A stretch of DNA of 37,242 bases from Lachnospiraceae bacterium (GCA_016281385.1 JAEEIN010000131.1:1-37242); one strand, 5' to 3'. Positions 24,086 to 33,021 are shown, counted from the stretch's first letter. The notes: generated by a model from the sequence alone, not told the origin. Numbers and translations are program-made.

Positions 24086-26656
24086 ATGGCAGCGTTTGAA
24101 CGTGTACTGTCCGGAATACCGGAAATGGACAAGTCTATTGATAATATCAGGCTCGGAGACAATGTTGTGTTCAGGGTTTCCGAACTGTCGGAGTTTAAGC
24201 TGTTCATGGATCCTTACATTGAGCAGGCAAAAAAGGATAAACGAAATATAATCTATTTCAGATTTGCCGCTCATGAGCCCCTGGTGAATGACTGCCCGGA
24301 GGTGAAAACATACGCTGTTTTGCTAACCCATCGTTTTGAAACCTTTACCGTGGATATTCACAATATCATCGAAAAAGAAGGGAAGGATGCCTTCTATGTC
24401 TTTGACTGCCTTTCGGAAATGCAGGCACGATGGGCAACAGATCTTATGATGGGGAATTTCTTCCGCGTGACCTGCCCGTTTCTTTTTATTCTTGATACGG
24501 TGGCTTTTTTTCCGATCATAAGGGGAAAGCATTCGGTTCAGGCGGTAAACAAGATCCTGAATACCACCCAGCTTTTCTTCGATGTGTATTCTGATAACAA
24601 GAACGTATATGTCCGTCCGGAGAAGGTATGGAACAGAAATTCCGATACCATGTTCCTGCCCCATACCTATGATCCCGAAACGGGCGAATTCAGGCCCATA
24701 CTTGACGGTGTTAAATCCAGCAGATTCTACCAGGCCCTGGGAAAGGCTCAGCGGTCTGCGGAAGAACAATATTCGGATTCCTGGGACAGATACTTCAATC
24801 GCGTCAAACTGCTTAAAGAAAGCGGCGCGGACATAACGGATGAATGTCATCGGATGTGTGACATCATGATGACAAGAGACGATAAGATGCGACTGATGGT
24901 AAAGAAGCATTTTACACCGGAGGATTATTTTGCGGTAAGGGACCACATGGTGGGAACCGGAATGATCGGAGGCAAGGCCTGCGGAATGCTTCTGGCAAGA
25001 GCGATCATAAGGAATAAAGAGCCGGACATCAGCGAAGTGCTGGAACCCCATGATTCTTTTTACGTGGGATCCGACCTTTATTATACCTATATAGTTGATA
25101 ACAACCTCTGGGATACGAGGATAAAGCAAAGGACGGAAGAAGGGTATTTTGAACTGGCGCAGGAATTTGCTGATAAGATAATGGGCGGCACTTTTTCCGA
25201 TGCCATGCGGGATCAGTTTGTCAGGATCATTGAATATTACGGACAGGATCCGTATATCATCCGATCCAGTTCCATTCTTGAGGACGGTTTCGGAAATGCG
25301 TTTGCGGGGAAATATGAATCCGTATTCTGTGTAAACAGGGGAAACCTCGAGGAAAGGCTCGATGAGTTCGAACATGCCATAAAGATTGTTTATGCAAGTT
25401 CAATGAGTCTGTCAGCCCTTGACTATCGTAAGAGGCGAGGCCTTGATAAACGTGACGAGCAGATGGCGCTTCTGATCCAGCGTGTATCCGGTTCTTACTA
25501 TGGGGCAAATTATATGCCCTGCGCTGCCGGCGTAGGCTATTCATACAGTCCCTACAGGATTATGAAGGATTCGGATCCTGCTGCGGGAATGCTGAGGCTT
25601 GTAATGGGACTCGGAACTTCCGCCGTAGACAGAACGGAGGGTTCATATCCGAGGATCGTCAATCTTGACATGCCTGAGAAAACATCTTATTCTTCTTCGG
25701 CAGATAAGCACAAGTTCTCTCAGGGTAAGGCAGAGGTCATCAATATGACCGAGCATACACTGAAAAAACTCTCTCTTTCGGATATCGAACCGGACATTCC
25801 GAATTATCTTGACAGACTTCTTTTTGAACATGACTTCGATGCGGAATCAAGGCTGCGGGAGATGGGAAGAAAACGGGATGTAAAATTCATTTCCTGCAAA
25901 GGACTTGTGGCAAACAAAACCCTGATGGAACAGATGAAACGCCTGCTCCATTGTATTCAGGAAGAATATGAATATCCCGTTGATACCGAATTTACGATCA
26001 ATATTTCCGAGAGCGGGGAATATTCCGTGGATCTGCTGCAGTGTCGACCGCTTCAGGTGCAGAAGGGAAGATCGGGAAGTGTTGTTCCTGCGGATGTACC
26101 GGAGGAAAGTATCCTGCTTGAGAGCAAAGGTGCATCAATGGGAATGTGTAAAGCGACGGAACTGGATATCATAGTATATGTGGATCCGGTCAAATACTAC
26201 AGCATGCCATATAAGGAAAAGGATCTGGTGGCCAAGCTGATCGGAAAGATCAACTGGCATTACCGTGATATGGGAAAGCATATGATGCTGATCGTTCCGG
26301 GAAGAGTAGGAACATCGTCTCCCGAGCTGGGAGTTCCGACGTCGTTTTCAGATATAAGTGCATATGAGATCATCTGTGAGACAGAAGAAACAAAGGCCGG
26401 GTACAATCCGGAACTGTCATACGGAAGTCATATCTTTCAGGACCTTGTGGAAGCGGAGATCCTGTATACCGCAGTCTTCAAAAACGGGAAGACCATCCGT
26501 TTTTCGCCAAAGAAGCTGGAAACTACAAAGGATCTTGTTGCTGATTTCGAACCCGGCGAGGGTCTGGCTGACATAGTTCACGTATATGATGTCAGCGACA
26601 GAAAATGCAGGGTTTACAATGACGTGGCAAACGAGCACCTGATGATCACATATTGA
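24086..26656 (+). CDS. PEP/pyruvate-binding (PPDK-type ATP-grasp) domain protein
   Basis: The protein has 856 residues from ATG 24086 (GGAGGG 7 bases upstream); ATG 24071 is a possible alternative. Residues 1 to about 180 begin VLSGIPEMDKSIDNIRLGDNV and resemble a KaiC/RecA-like domain that has lost Walker A. Residues about 290-650 match the nucleotide-binding domain of pyruvate phosphate dikinase/PEP synthase (GMIGGKACGM, IIRSSSILEDGFGNAFAGKYES, LLQCRPLQ). I find no GGxxxH-type phospho-histidine swivel domain and no PEP/pyruvate TIM barrel; the C-terminal 200 residues are unassigned. It probably transfers phosphate from ATP to an unknown acceptor. It is likely monocistronic. Confidence 0.8.
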   Translation: MAAFERVLSGIPEMDKSIDNIRLGDNVVFRVSELSEFKLFMDPYIEQAKKDKRNIIYFRFAAHEPLVNDCPEVKTYAVLLTHRFETFTVDIHNIIEKEGKDAFYVFDCLSEMQARWATDLMMGNFFRVTCPFLFILDTVAFFPIIRGKHSVQAVNKILNTTQLFFDVYSDNKNVYVRPEKVWNRNSDTMFLPHTYDPETGEFRPILDGVKSSRFYQALGKAQRSAEEQYSDSWDRYFNRVKLLKESGADITDECHRMCDIMMTRDDKMRLMVKKHFTPEDYFAVRDHMVGTGMIGGKACGMLLARAIIRNKEPDISEVLEPHDSFYVGSDLYYTYIVDNNLWDTRIKQRTEEGYFELAQEFADKIMGGTFSDAMRDQFVRIIEYYGQDPYIIRSSSILEDGFGNAFAGKYESVFCVNRGNLEERLDEFEHAIKIVYASSMSLSALDYRKRRGLDKRDEQMALLIQRVSGSYYGANYMPCAAGVGYSYSPYRIMKDSDPAAGMLRLVMGLGTSAVDRTEGSYPRIVNLDMPEKTSYSSSADKHKFSQGKAEVINMTEHTLKKLSLSDIEPDIPNYLDRLLFEHDFDAESRLREMGRKRDVKFISCKGLVANKTLMEQMKRLLHCIQEEYEYPVDTEFTINISESGEYSVDLLQCRPLQVQKGRSGSVVPADVPEESILLESKGASMGMCKATELDIIVYVDPVKYYSMPYKEKDLVAKLIGKINWHYRDMGKHMMLIVPGRVGTSSPELGVPTSFSDISAYEIICETEETKAGYNPELSYGSHIFQDLVEAEILYTAVFKNGKTIRFSPKKLETTKDLVADFEPGEGLADIVHVYDVSDRKCRVYNDVANEHLMITY

Positions 26657-26706
26657 GTATATGCCGAATAAATACAGTTTGGAAAAATAACATATTATAT
26701 ATAAGA

Positions 26707-26735
26707 AACGCTTGGCTTTGCCGGGCGTTTTTTTT
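26707..26735 (+). terminator. Terminator of the ATP-grasp gene
   Basis: A 10-bp stem with two G-U pairs (26707-26716 with 26720-26729) closes a TTT loop and is followed by six more T. Confidence 0.88.
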
Positions 26736-26757
26736 AACGTGCAAATTCACAGGCTTT

Positions 26758-26797
26758 TCACAGTTGTGACACTAGTGCAACACAATCTGCTTATAAT
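26758..26797 (+). promoter_or_regulatory. Promoter region of the beta-helix lipoprotein gene
   Basis: TATAAT (26792-26797) is a perfect -10, without a clear -35 at 17 bp. Upstream lie the inverted repeats TCACA-GT-TGTGA (26758-26769) and CACTAGTG (26770-26777), possible regulator sites in the place of the -35. Confidence 0.5.
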
Positions 26798-26851
26798 ATG
26801 GCACATATAAGAAAGAACCCCAAACCCAACATGAAAGGAGTTAAACATACG

Positions 26852-28354
26852 ATGATCAAAAGCAGAAAAATAATGGCGATAGTAATGGCAGGACTGATTA
26901 TGAGCTTAACATTCAGCGCATGCGGAAACAGCAAGACCGAATCAGTCAATACAACAGAATCGGTTTCGGTCGAGACAACTCAGAGTGAAGAAGATACAAA
27001 TATGGAAAAGCCCGACGGAGAGCCTCCGGCAGGCGAAAGACCCGAAGGCGAGCCTCCGACAGGAGAAAAACCTGACGGTGAACCTCCGGAAGGAGGCCCC
27101 GGTGGAGCACCCGGTGGAGCTCCCGGCGGAAGCAGTGCTGATATTGATTACACCGGCAGTAAAGAAGTAGCATCGGCCGGTACCGTAAGCGGTGAAACGA
27201 TATCAAGCACAACGGCAGATGAAAGTGCCATCCTTGTATCAACCTCCGATGAGGTAACGATTTCCAATGTTACCGTTACAAAAAGCGGAGATTCGGACGG
27301 AGGAGACAACTGCAACTTCTACGGGCTTAATGCAACCGTTCTTGTTAAGGATGGATCGACAACAACGATCACAAATGCAAATATCACATCCGATGCGGAT
27401 GGTGCCAACGGTGTTTTCTCCTACGGCGGAAACGGCGGACAGAACGGTGCCGCCGGTGACGGAACAACCGTTATCATAAAAGATTCAACGATCGTTACCA
27501 CAGGTGACGGTTCCGGCGGTATCATGACAACAGGTGGTGGAGTGACATACGCGTATGATCTGGACATAACAACAAGCGGAAGGTCATCTGCCGCAATAAG
27601 AACGGACAGAGGTGGCGGAACGGTTTATGTTGACGGCGGTACATATGTAACCAACGGACTCGGTTCACCCACAATCTATTCAACAGCGGATATAACCGTT
27701 GAAAATGCAACGCTGACATCAAACCTTTCCGAAGGTGTTTGTATAGAGGGAAAGAATTCCATCACACTTAAGAACTGTGACATGACCGCAAACAATACAG
27801 ACTGCAACGGAAATGCAACTTTTAATGATTCGATCATGATCTATCAGTCCATGAGCGGAGACGCTGACAGCGGAACTTCTTCTTTTTCCATGACTGGCGG
27901 TTCCCTTACAAGCCTTAACGGGCACATGTTCCACGTAACCAATACGAACGCGGTCATTACTTTGGAAGGTGTTAAGCTTGTCAATAAAGACAGCGAAGGA
28001 ATACTTCTTTCCGTATGTGATGACGGCTGGAGCGGAGCTGAAAACAGGGCTACTCTCAATCTCGTAGGTCAAAGGGCTGAAGGTACGATCCTTGTAGGCG
28101 ATAATTCTTACCTGACAATGAATATCACCGACGGCTCCACATTCACCGGCTGTTTCTCCGGTGATATAACCAACGCAAAGGGCGAAACCGTATCAACTAC
28201 TATCGGTTCCGTATCCGTAACCCTTGAGAGCGGAAGCACCTGGAATCTTACCGGCGACTGCTATATCACAGAGTTTACCGGAAATGCCGGTGATATCGTA
28301 TCAAACGGATACACCGTTTATGTGAATGGAACCGCACTTACAGGAACAAAATAA
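26852..28354 (+). CDS. Lipoprotein with right-handed beta-helix domain
   Basis: The 500-residue protein starts MIKSRKIMAIVMAGLIMSL and has a lipobox TFSAC, so it is lipid-anchored on the outer face of the membrane. A Ser/Thr/Glu linker and a Pro/Glu/Gly repeat segment (about 50-93) lead to a long region of Ser/Thr/Gly/Asn-rich beta turns. Recurring patterns such as TTITNANITS, TVIIKDSTIVT and SITLKNCDMTAN indicate a parallel beta-helix fold of the kind found in carbohydrate-binding or carbohydrate-active surface proteins. No catalytic residues are evident. ATG 26852 is chosen because AGGAG lies 11 bases upstream and the signal peptide starts here. Longer frames begin before or within the ribosome site. 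Confidence 0.82.
   Translation: MIKSRKIMAIVMAGLIMSLTFSACGNSKTESVNTTESVSVETTQSEEDTNMEKPDGEPPAGERPEGEPPTGEKPDGEPPEGGPGGAPGGAPGGSSADIDYTGSKEVASAGTVSGETISSTTADESAILVSTSDEVTISNVTVTKSGDSDGGDNCNFYGLNATVLVKDGSTTTITNANITSDADGANGVFSYGGNGGQNGAAGDGTTVIIKDSTIVTTGDGSGGIMTTGGGVTYAYDLDITTSGRSSAAIRTDRGGGTVYVDGGTYVTNGLGSPTIYSTADITVENATLTSNLSEGVCIEGKNSITLKNCDMTANNTDCNGNATFNDSIMIYQSMSGDADSGTSSFSMTGGSLTSLNGHMFHVTNTNAVITLEGVKLVNKDSEGILLSVCDDGWSGAENRATLNLVGQRAEGTILVGDNSYLTMNITDGSTFTGCFSGDITNAKGETVSTTIGSVSVTLESGSTWNLTGDCYITEFTGNAGDIVSNGYTVYVNGTALTGTK
27005..27130 (+). repeat. 30-bp tandem repeats encoding a Pro/Glu/Gly linker
   Basis: Three 30-bp units (27005-27034, 27035-27064, 27065-27094) encode E(K/R)P(D/E)GEPP(A/T/E)G. 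They are followed by a GGAPGGAPGG stretch up to 27130. Unit number is likely to vary between strains. Confidence 0.85.
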
Positions 28355-28385
28355 CGGCTGAAGCAAACAACGGCTATGATAATGA

Positions 28386-28418
28386 AAAGCCCCGGAAGGA
28401 CATTCCTTCCGGGGCTTT
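28386..28418. terminator. Bidirectional terminator between lipoprotein gene and tcdA
   Basis: A perfect 14-bp stem (AAAGCCCCGGAAGG at 28386-28399 with its complement at 28405-28418) closes a 5-base loop. It serves the convergent genes on both sides. Confidence 0.88.
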
Positions 28419-28446
28419 GTATACTATGCTTTTTCATAAAAATCTC

Positions 28447-29172
28447 TTATTGTCTGCTCAGGTCTTTTACTATCTCTCCCGCTATGATAAGGCCTGCCAC
28501 AGCGGGAACAAAGGCCGTGCTTCCGGGAGTGGAGCGGCGGGAATGCTCCTGTTGTTCTTCCGGATCAGAAGGGTCCTCCGGGGGCTTTATGGGCAGTTCG
28601 TCGGAATAGACGACCTTCAGTTTCTTAACGTTCCTTTTCTTTAATTCATGCCTCATCACTTTGGCCAGCGGACAAACGCTTGTATCATAGATGTCCGCCA
28701 CCTTAAATCTGCTCGCGTCAAGCTTGTTGCCTGCTCCCATTGCGCTGATTATCGGGACCTTTGCCTGCTGCGCTCTGAGGATCAATTCGATCTTTGCGGT
28801 TACAGTATCAACCGCATCAACCACATAGTCATATTCCTCGAAGGGAAATTCATCGGCGTTTTCCGGTAAGAAGAAGCATTTGCGGATCGTCACGTCCACA
28901 TCCGGGTTGATCTCCAGCATGCGTTCCTTCATAACCTCCACCTTGTCTCTGCCTATTGTTTTTCTTGTAGCGATTATCTGCCTGTTGAGATTTGTGAGGC
29001 ACACCTTGTCATCATCTATCAGGTCAAAGGCGCCGATACCGCTGCGGACCAGAGCCTCACAAACGTATCCGCCCACGCCTCCTATACCGAAGACCGCCAC
29101 CTTCTTTTTATGTAATGATTCCATTCCTTCACGGCCCAGAAGAAGCTGAGTCCTGGAAAACTGATCCGGCAT
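28447..29172 (-). CDS. tcdA: tRNA threonylcarbamoyladenosine dehydratase
   Basis: TcdA (CsdL) uses ATP to cyclise the t6A base at position 37 of tRNAs that read ANN codons, giving ct6A. The protein has 241 residues, in the E1/ThiF/MoeB superfamily: N-terminal FSRTQLLLGREGMESLHKKKVAVFG, nucleotide loop GIGGVGGYV, LTNLNRQI, DAVDTVTAK and CPLAKVMRHELKKR. The C-terminal RRSTPGSTAFVPAVAGLIIAG is typical of TcdA. AAAGGA lies 7 bases before the ATG at 29172. It lies 26 bases downstream of larE and probably shares its transcript. Confidence 0.93.
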   Translation of the reverse strand: MPDQFSRTQLLLGREGMESLHKKKVAVFGIGGVGGYVCEALVRSGIGAFDLIDDDKVCLTNLNRQIIATRKTIGRDKVEVMKERMLEINPDVDVTIRKCFFLPENADEFPFEEYDYVVDAVDTVTAKIELILRAQQAKVPIISAMGAGNKLDASRFKVADIYDTSVCPLAKVMRHELKKRNVKKLKVVYSDELPIKPPEDPSDPEEQQEHSRRSTPGSTAFVPAVAGLIIAGEIVKDLSRQ

Positions 29173-29198
29173 TTTTTTCTTCCTTTCGTAACAACAGA

Positions 29199-30026
29199 CT
29201 AAAGTGTCTCGTTCATGCTCCCGGTACGATAACCCCGGATATCAAGAGCGATATAGTCAAAACCGATCTTCTTAAATTCATCATGAACAAGAAGCCTTGT
29301 TTTTTCTTCCATAAAACGGTCAAAATCGGAAGGCAGGAGTTCGATCCTCGCCATTTTACCGTGAATGCGGACTCTCAGCTGCTTAAACCCAAGGTCTAAA
29401 AGAAGCTGCTCCGCTTTGTCTATCATCAAAAGCTTCTCTTCGGTGATCTCCTCTCCATAAGGGAATCTGGTTGAAAGACACGCAAAGGACTGTTTGTCCC
29501 ATGTGGGGAGGCCCAAGTAAGCGGATAAGATACGTATCTCTTCTTTTGTAAAGCCTATGCTTCTTAAGGGACTCTTTATGTTCAGTTCCTCCACTGCCAT
29601 AAGCCCCGGCCTGTAATCACCGTTATCATCAAGGTTTGAGCCTTCAAGGATGGCATTTATGCCCCTTTCCTCTGCAATGGCCACAAACTTTCCGAAAAGC
29701 TCACGCTTGCAGAGATAGCATCTGTTGGGGGGATTCTGTGCAAAGCCTTCGATCTCAAGTTCCTTCGCCCGCACAATCACCTGCTCTATTCCATGCTCGC
29801 TGCAGAAAGCCTTTGTCTCCGTAAGTTCTCGTTCGGGAAAAGAACACGAAGATGCGGTGAGGGCTATGACCTTATCTCCCAATGCCTCCTTTGCGGCATA
29901 CAAAAGAAAGGTGGAATCAACGCCGCTTGAAAAAGCAACGGCTGCGCTGCCCAGGGACTTTATATATTTTTTTAACTGCTCATACTTATCAAGCAGGATT
30001 TTATCGGGAGTTTCTTTAGAGATCAT
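29199..30026 (-). CDS. larE: ATP-dependent sacrificial sulfur transferase LarE family
   Basis: The 275-residue protein has the PP-loop SSGVDS (33-38) of ATP pyrophosphatases and the LarE patterns NPPNRCYLCKRELF (98-111), EGSNLDDNGDYRPG and FACLSTRFPYG with Cys183. In lactobacilli LarE donates sulfur from its own Cys to make the nickel-pincer cofactor of lactate racemase; Cys183 is the probable equivalent, though I could not align it. LarB, LarC and LarA are not in this window, so the cofactor role is uncertain. The start ATG 30026 has only a weak AAAGGCGG site about 11-14 bases upstream. A promoter of its own lies just after copA. Confidence 0.88.
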   Translation of the reverse strand: MISKETPDKILLDKYEQLKKYIKSLGSAAVAFSSGVDSTFLLYAAKEALGDKVIALTASSCSFPERELTETKAFCSEHGIEQVIVRAKELEIEGFAQNPPNRCYLCKRELFGKFVAIAEERGINAILEGSNLDDNGDYRPGLMAVEELNIKSPLRSIGFTKEEIRILSAYLGLPTWDKQSFACLSTRFPYGEEITEEKLLMIDKAEQLLLDLGFKQLRVRIHGKMARIELLPSDFDRFMEEKTRLLVHDEFKKIGFDYIALDIRGYRTGSMNETL

Positions 30027-30064
30027 GATGCAGTTTTCCGCCTTTCTTTATATATGACCGGTCC

Positions 30065-30073
30065 ATTATACCA
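30065..30073 (-). promoter_or_regulatory. Extended -10 promoter of larE-tcdA
   Basis: TGGTATAAT, a perfect extended -10, lies on the minus strand immediately before and overlapping the copA stop region. No terminator is visible between copA and larE. Confidence 0.6.
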
Positions 30074-30074
30074 T

Positions 30075-30278
30075 TTATGCGATGCCTGCGTACTCATAGC
30101 CTGCTTCAGTAACAGCCGCCTTGATGACAGCCTCATCAACGTCCTTTGAGCATGTGAGGGTTACGAGATTCTCCTCGTGGGAAGCAACTGCGGATTCGAT
30201 ACCGTCAACAGCCTCAAGAGCCTTCTTTACATGAGCTTCACAGTGTGCGCACATCATTCCGTTTACTTTGATCTTCAT
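30075..30278 (-). CDS. copZ: CopZ-like copper chaperone, possible internal start within copA
   Basis: The last 67 codons of copA from the in-frame ATG at 30278 encode a complete HMA copper chaperone: [20 protein letters not shown] through AGIA. This ATG is preceded by AAGGAGAAAAAGGAA, a strong ribosome site at the usual distance. The domain can therefore be made alone as well as fused to CopA. The ribosome site is seen directly; actual internal initiation is inferred. Confidence 0.55.
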   Translation of the reverse strand: MKIKVNGMMCAHCEAHVKKALEAVDGIESAVASHEENLVTLTCSKDVDEAVIKAAVTEAGYEYAGIA

Positions 30279-32600
30279 TTCCTTTTTCTCCTTTGTTATT
30301 AATTTATCCGTTATTGTGTTTTTTATCAATTTATCTTTCCTGCCGTCATAAACCTTCAACAGGTTAAGCCTGAGGGCATTCGTCACTACGCAGAAGCTTG
30401 AGAGTCCCATGGCTGCAGCTCCGAACATGGGATTAAGTGTCAATCCGAAGGCAGCTACGTAACAGCCCGCTGCAAGGGGGATTCCGATGACATTATAGAA
30501 AAATGCCCAGAAGAGGTTCTCGTGGATGTTTCTGAGGGTTGCCCTTGAAATCCTTATGGCAGCTGCAACGTCACGGATACTGCTTTTCATAAGAACAACA
30601 TCCGCCGCATCAATGGCTAGGTCAGTACCCGCTCCTATAGCGATTCCCACATCCGCGCGGGTAAGGGCCGGGGCATCGTTTATGCCGTCTCCAACCATGG
30701 CGACTTTGCCCTTTTCCATAAGTTTTCTGATAACGGCTTCTTTTCCGTCGGGAAGTACCCCTGCTGCCACTTCGTCAACTCCGGCCTGTTCGGCGATGGC
30801 CCTTGCGGTGATCTCATTATCACCGGTCAGCATCACCACATGAATACCCATCTTCTTAAGTTCCGAAATTGCCTCGGTGCTATCCTCCTTAATGGTGTCG
30901 GCAACTGCGATGATACCGAGCAGCTTGTTGTTCTTCGCAAAAAGAACAGGCGTCTTTCCCTGCCCGGAGATTTCGTTCATCCTTTCGGAAATATCTGCGG
31001 CGATATTATCCGTTATTTTTGAAAGAAATCCTGCATTGCCTCCGGCAACTGCAAGGCCCCCAAGTTTTCCCTTAAGTCCGTTTCCGGAAAGGACCTCAAA
31101 CTCCGTTGTTTCGAAAAGCGTGATATTCCGCTCTTTTGCATGATCCACGATTGCTTTTGAAATGGGATGCTCGCTCTTTGATTCCAGAGCATAAGCCGTT
31201 TCAAGCAATTCATTTTCGTCAAAGCCGGCGGCAGGGATCACATCCGTAACACGCATGATGCCCGTGGTGACCGTTCCGGTCTTATCGAGGGCAACTATCT
31301 GAGTCTTTCCCGTAAGTTCCTGCACTGCTGCCGTCTTAAAGAGGATTCCGTTCTTTGCGCCTACGCCGTTACCCACCATGATCGCAACGGGGGTTGCCAG
31401 GCCCAGGGCACAGGGACAGCTTATAACAAGTACCGATACCGCTCTGGCCATGGCATAACCGAAGTTCTGCCCCACTGCAAGCCATATGATGAAGGTTACT
31501 AAAGCGATTCCGATGACCGCAGGGACAAACACTCCCGAAACCCTGTCGGCTATCTTGGCGATGGGGGCTTTGGTGGCAGCTGCGTCGCTGACCATTCTAA
31601 TGATCCCCGCAAGGGTGGTATCCTCGCCCACCTTCGTAGCCTCGCACACCATATGTCCCGATGTATTTATTGTCGCAGCGGAAACCTTATCTCCCGGCTG
31701 CTTCTCCACAGGGACGCTTTCTCCCGTAAGGGCGGACTCGTTTACGGCGCTTTCGCCTTCTCTTACTATACCGTCCACGGGTATGCTGTCACCGGGCCTT
31801 ACAACAAATCTGTCTCCCACAGTTACTTCTTCTATATCAACGGTTTTCTCGGTACCGTTAACAAGAATAACAGCGGTCTTGGGCGCAAGCTTCATCAGGG
31901 ATTTAAGTGCGTCCGTTGTTTTTCCTTTGGACCTTGCTTCCAGGGTCTTGCCTATGGTGATGAGCGTCAGGATCGTGGCGGCGGACTCAAAATAGAACTG
32001 ATCCATGTAATACATGACCCTGTCCGTATTGCCCTCCTGCACCGCTTTCGTCATTGCAAAGAGAGCAAAGACGCTATATGCAAAAGAAGCCGTGGCTCCA
32101 AGGGCCACCAGCGTATCCATGTTGGGGGACCTGTGAATAAGCCCCTTAAACCCGCTGATAAAAAACTTCTGATTTATCACCATGATGATCCCGGCCATCA
32201 GAAGCTGATATAACCCCATGGCCACATGATTGCCTGCAAGAAAAGGCGGCAGCGGCCAGTTCCACAGCATATGCCCCATTGAGACGTACATCAGAGGGAT
32301 CAGCAGTATCACCGAAGCAGTAAGGCGCTTTTTAAGCACCGGTGTTTCCGTATCCTTCAGTGAATCCTCATAGACTGCCGTCGATGTACCTGCTTTATTT
32401 TGTTTTTTCAGACCTGCGCCATAACCGGCCGCTTCTACGGCCTTTATGATATCTTCCGGAGACGCGCTTCCTTCTACGCCCATGGAGTTGGTAAGAAGGC
32501 TTACCGCACAGCTTTCAACACCCGGCACGGCGTTTACAGCCTTCTCAACCCTGGCCTGGCAGGCAGCGCAGCTCATTCCGGTTACGTTATATTGTTCCAT
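30075..32600 (-). CDS. copA: Copper-exporting P-type ATPase with fused C-terminal CopZ-like domain
   Basis: The 841-residue protein pumps Cu+ out of the cell. It begins with a heavy-metal-associated (HMA) domain (GMSCAAC, 8-14). Further motifs are TGES (292-295), CPC in the membrane (395-397), phosphorylated Asp in DKTGT (439-443), SEHP (His477) and GDGIND (637-642). After the last helices, a Lys-rich linker (about 754-774) leads to a second HMA domain with GMMCAHC (about 781-787), an unusual position. ATG 32600 has AGGTGG 3 bases upstream, overlapping the csoR end; the genes are 7 bases apart. Expression is governed by the CsoR operators ahead of csoR. Confidence 0.97.
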   Translation of the reverse strand: MEQYNVTGMSCAACQARVEKAVNAVPGVESCAVSLLTNSMGVEGSASPEDIIKAVEAAGYGAGLKKQNKAGTSTAVYEDSLKDTETPVLKKRLTASVILLIPLMYVSMGHMLWNWPLPPFLAGNHVAMGLYQLLMAGIIMVINQKFFISGFKGLIHRSPNMDTLVALGATASFAYSVFALFAMTKAVQEGNTDRVMYYMDQFYFESAATILTLITIGKTLEARSKGKTTDALKSLMKLAPKTAVILVNGTEKTVDIEEVTVGDRFVVRPGDSIPVDGIVREGESAVNESALTGESVPVEKQPGDKVSAATINTSGHMVCEATKVGEDTTLAGIIRMVSDAAATKAPIAKIADRVSGVFVPAVIGIALVTFIIWLAVGQNFGYAMARAVSVLVISCPCALGLATPVAIMVGNGVGAKNGILFKTAAVQELTGKTQIVALDKTGTVTTGIMRVTDVIPAAGFDENELLETAYALESKSEHPISKAIVDHAKERNITLFETTEFEVLSGNGLKGKLGGLAVAGGNAGFLSKITDNIAADISERMNEISGQGKTPVLFAKNNKLLGIIAVADTIKEDSTEAISELKKMGIHVVMLTGDNEITARAIAEQAGVDEVAAGVLPDGKEAVIRKLMEKGKVAMVGDGINDAPALTRADVGIAIGAGTDLAIDAADVVLMKSSIRDVAAAIRISRATLRNIHENLFWAFFYNVIGIPLAAGCYVAAFGLTLNPMFGAAAMGLSSFCVVTNALRLNLLKVYDGRKDKLIKNTITDKLITKEKKEMKIKVNGMMCAHCEAHVKKALEAVDGIESAVASHEENLVTLTCSKDVDEAVIKAAVTEAGYEYAGIA

Positions 32601-32607
32601 GTTCCAC

Positions 32608-32943
32608 CTACTTCATAAGCTTCTGCAGTGTGACCACAAGCTCGTCGATGATCTCGTCATTGCCCTCGCGAATATTGTCAGCCACACAGGATCTCATGTG
32701 ATTTGCCAAAAGGACCTTATTGAAGCTGTTGAGCGCACAGGTGATGGCCGATACCTGCATCAGGATATCCGAGCAGTATGCGTCGTTTTCAAGCATTCCT
32801 TCAACGCCCCTGACCTGGCCCTCTATCCTCTTAAGCCGATTCATCAGATCCTTCTTCTCTTTATCGTCTCTGTCCTTGTGCTTCCCCGAGCAATGAGGGC
32901 AGAACTCATTCATTTCTTCCATGTCATTTTTATTCTCAGACAT
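32608..32943 (-). CDS. csoR: Copper-sensing repressor CsoR
   Basis: The 111-residue all-helical DNA-binding repressor has Cu+ ligands Cys57 (AYCSDI), His82 and Cys86 (NHMRSC) in the CsoR pattern, plus [15 protein letters not shown]. An N-terminal extension carries CPHCSGKH (15-22), a further possible metal site. The ATG at 32943 (GGAGG 6 bases upstream) is chosen over a longer frame from 33021, which runs through the promoter. Cu+ binding should release it from the operators upstream and turn on csoR-copA. The gene ends 7 bases before copA. Confidence 0.95.
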   Translation of the reverse strand: MSENKNDMEEMNEFCPHCSGKHKDRDDKEKKDLMNRLKRIEGQVRGVEGMLENDAYCSDILMQVSAITCALNSFNKVLLANHMRSCVADNIREGNDEIIDELVVTLQKLMK

Positions 32944-32961
32944 ATATCTCCTCCACGTAAA

Positions 32962-32978
32962 ATACCCCGCAGGGGTAT
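32962..32978 (-). promoter_or_regulatory. CsoR operator 2 (leader)
   Basis: ATACCCC-GCA-GGGGTAT is a perfect 17-bp palindrome of the CsoR box type, in the transcribed leader about 20 bases before the csoR start. Its centre is 36 bp from operator 1. Confidence 0.85.
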
Positions 32979-32992
32979 ATCGGTCATTAACC

Positions 32993-33021
32993 AATATATA
33001 CCCCCGCAGGGTATCTGTCAA
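32993..33021 (-). promoter_or_regulatory. csoR-copA promoter with CsoR operator in the spacer
   Basis: TTGACA (33016-33021), exactly 17 bases and TATATT (32993-32998) lie on the minus strand. The spacer is a CsoR box (ATACCCT-GCG-GGGGTAT, 32998-33014), so repressor and polymerase exclude each other. Confidence 0.88.

Noticed and set aside
23479-24207. Minus-strand 242-codon frame across the zinc-ribbon gene
   Set aside because: It covers the zinc-ribbon gene, its promoter and the terminator at 24014-24056; the plus-strand gene has a promoter, ribosome site and Cys motifs.
24323-25375. Antisense 350-codon open frame on the minus strand
   Set aside because: It lies wholly inside the ATP-grasp gene, has no ribosome site and codes for no recognisable domain; it mirrors the codon pattern of the real gene.
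27005-27130. A CRISPR-like array
   Set aside because: The 30-bp units are adjacent without spacers and stay in frame, encoding a Pro/Glu/Gly linker.
32944-33021. N-terminal extension of csoR to 33021
   Set aside because: It would translate the promoter and both CsoR operators; the ATG at 32943 has a strong ribosome site.
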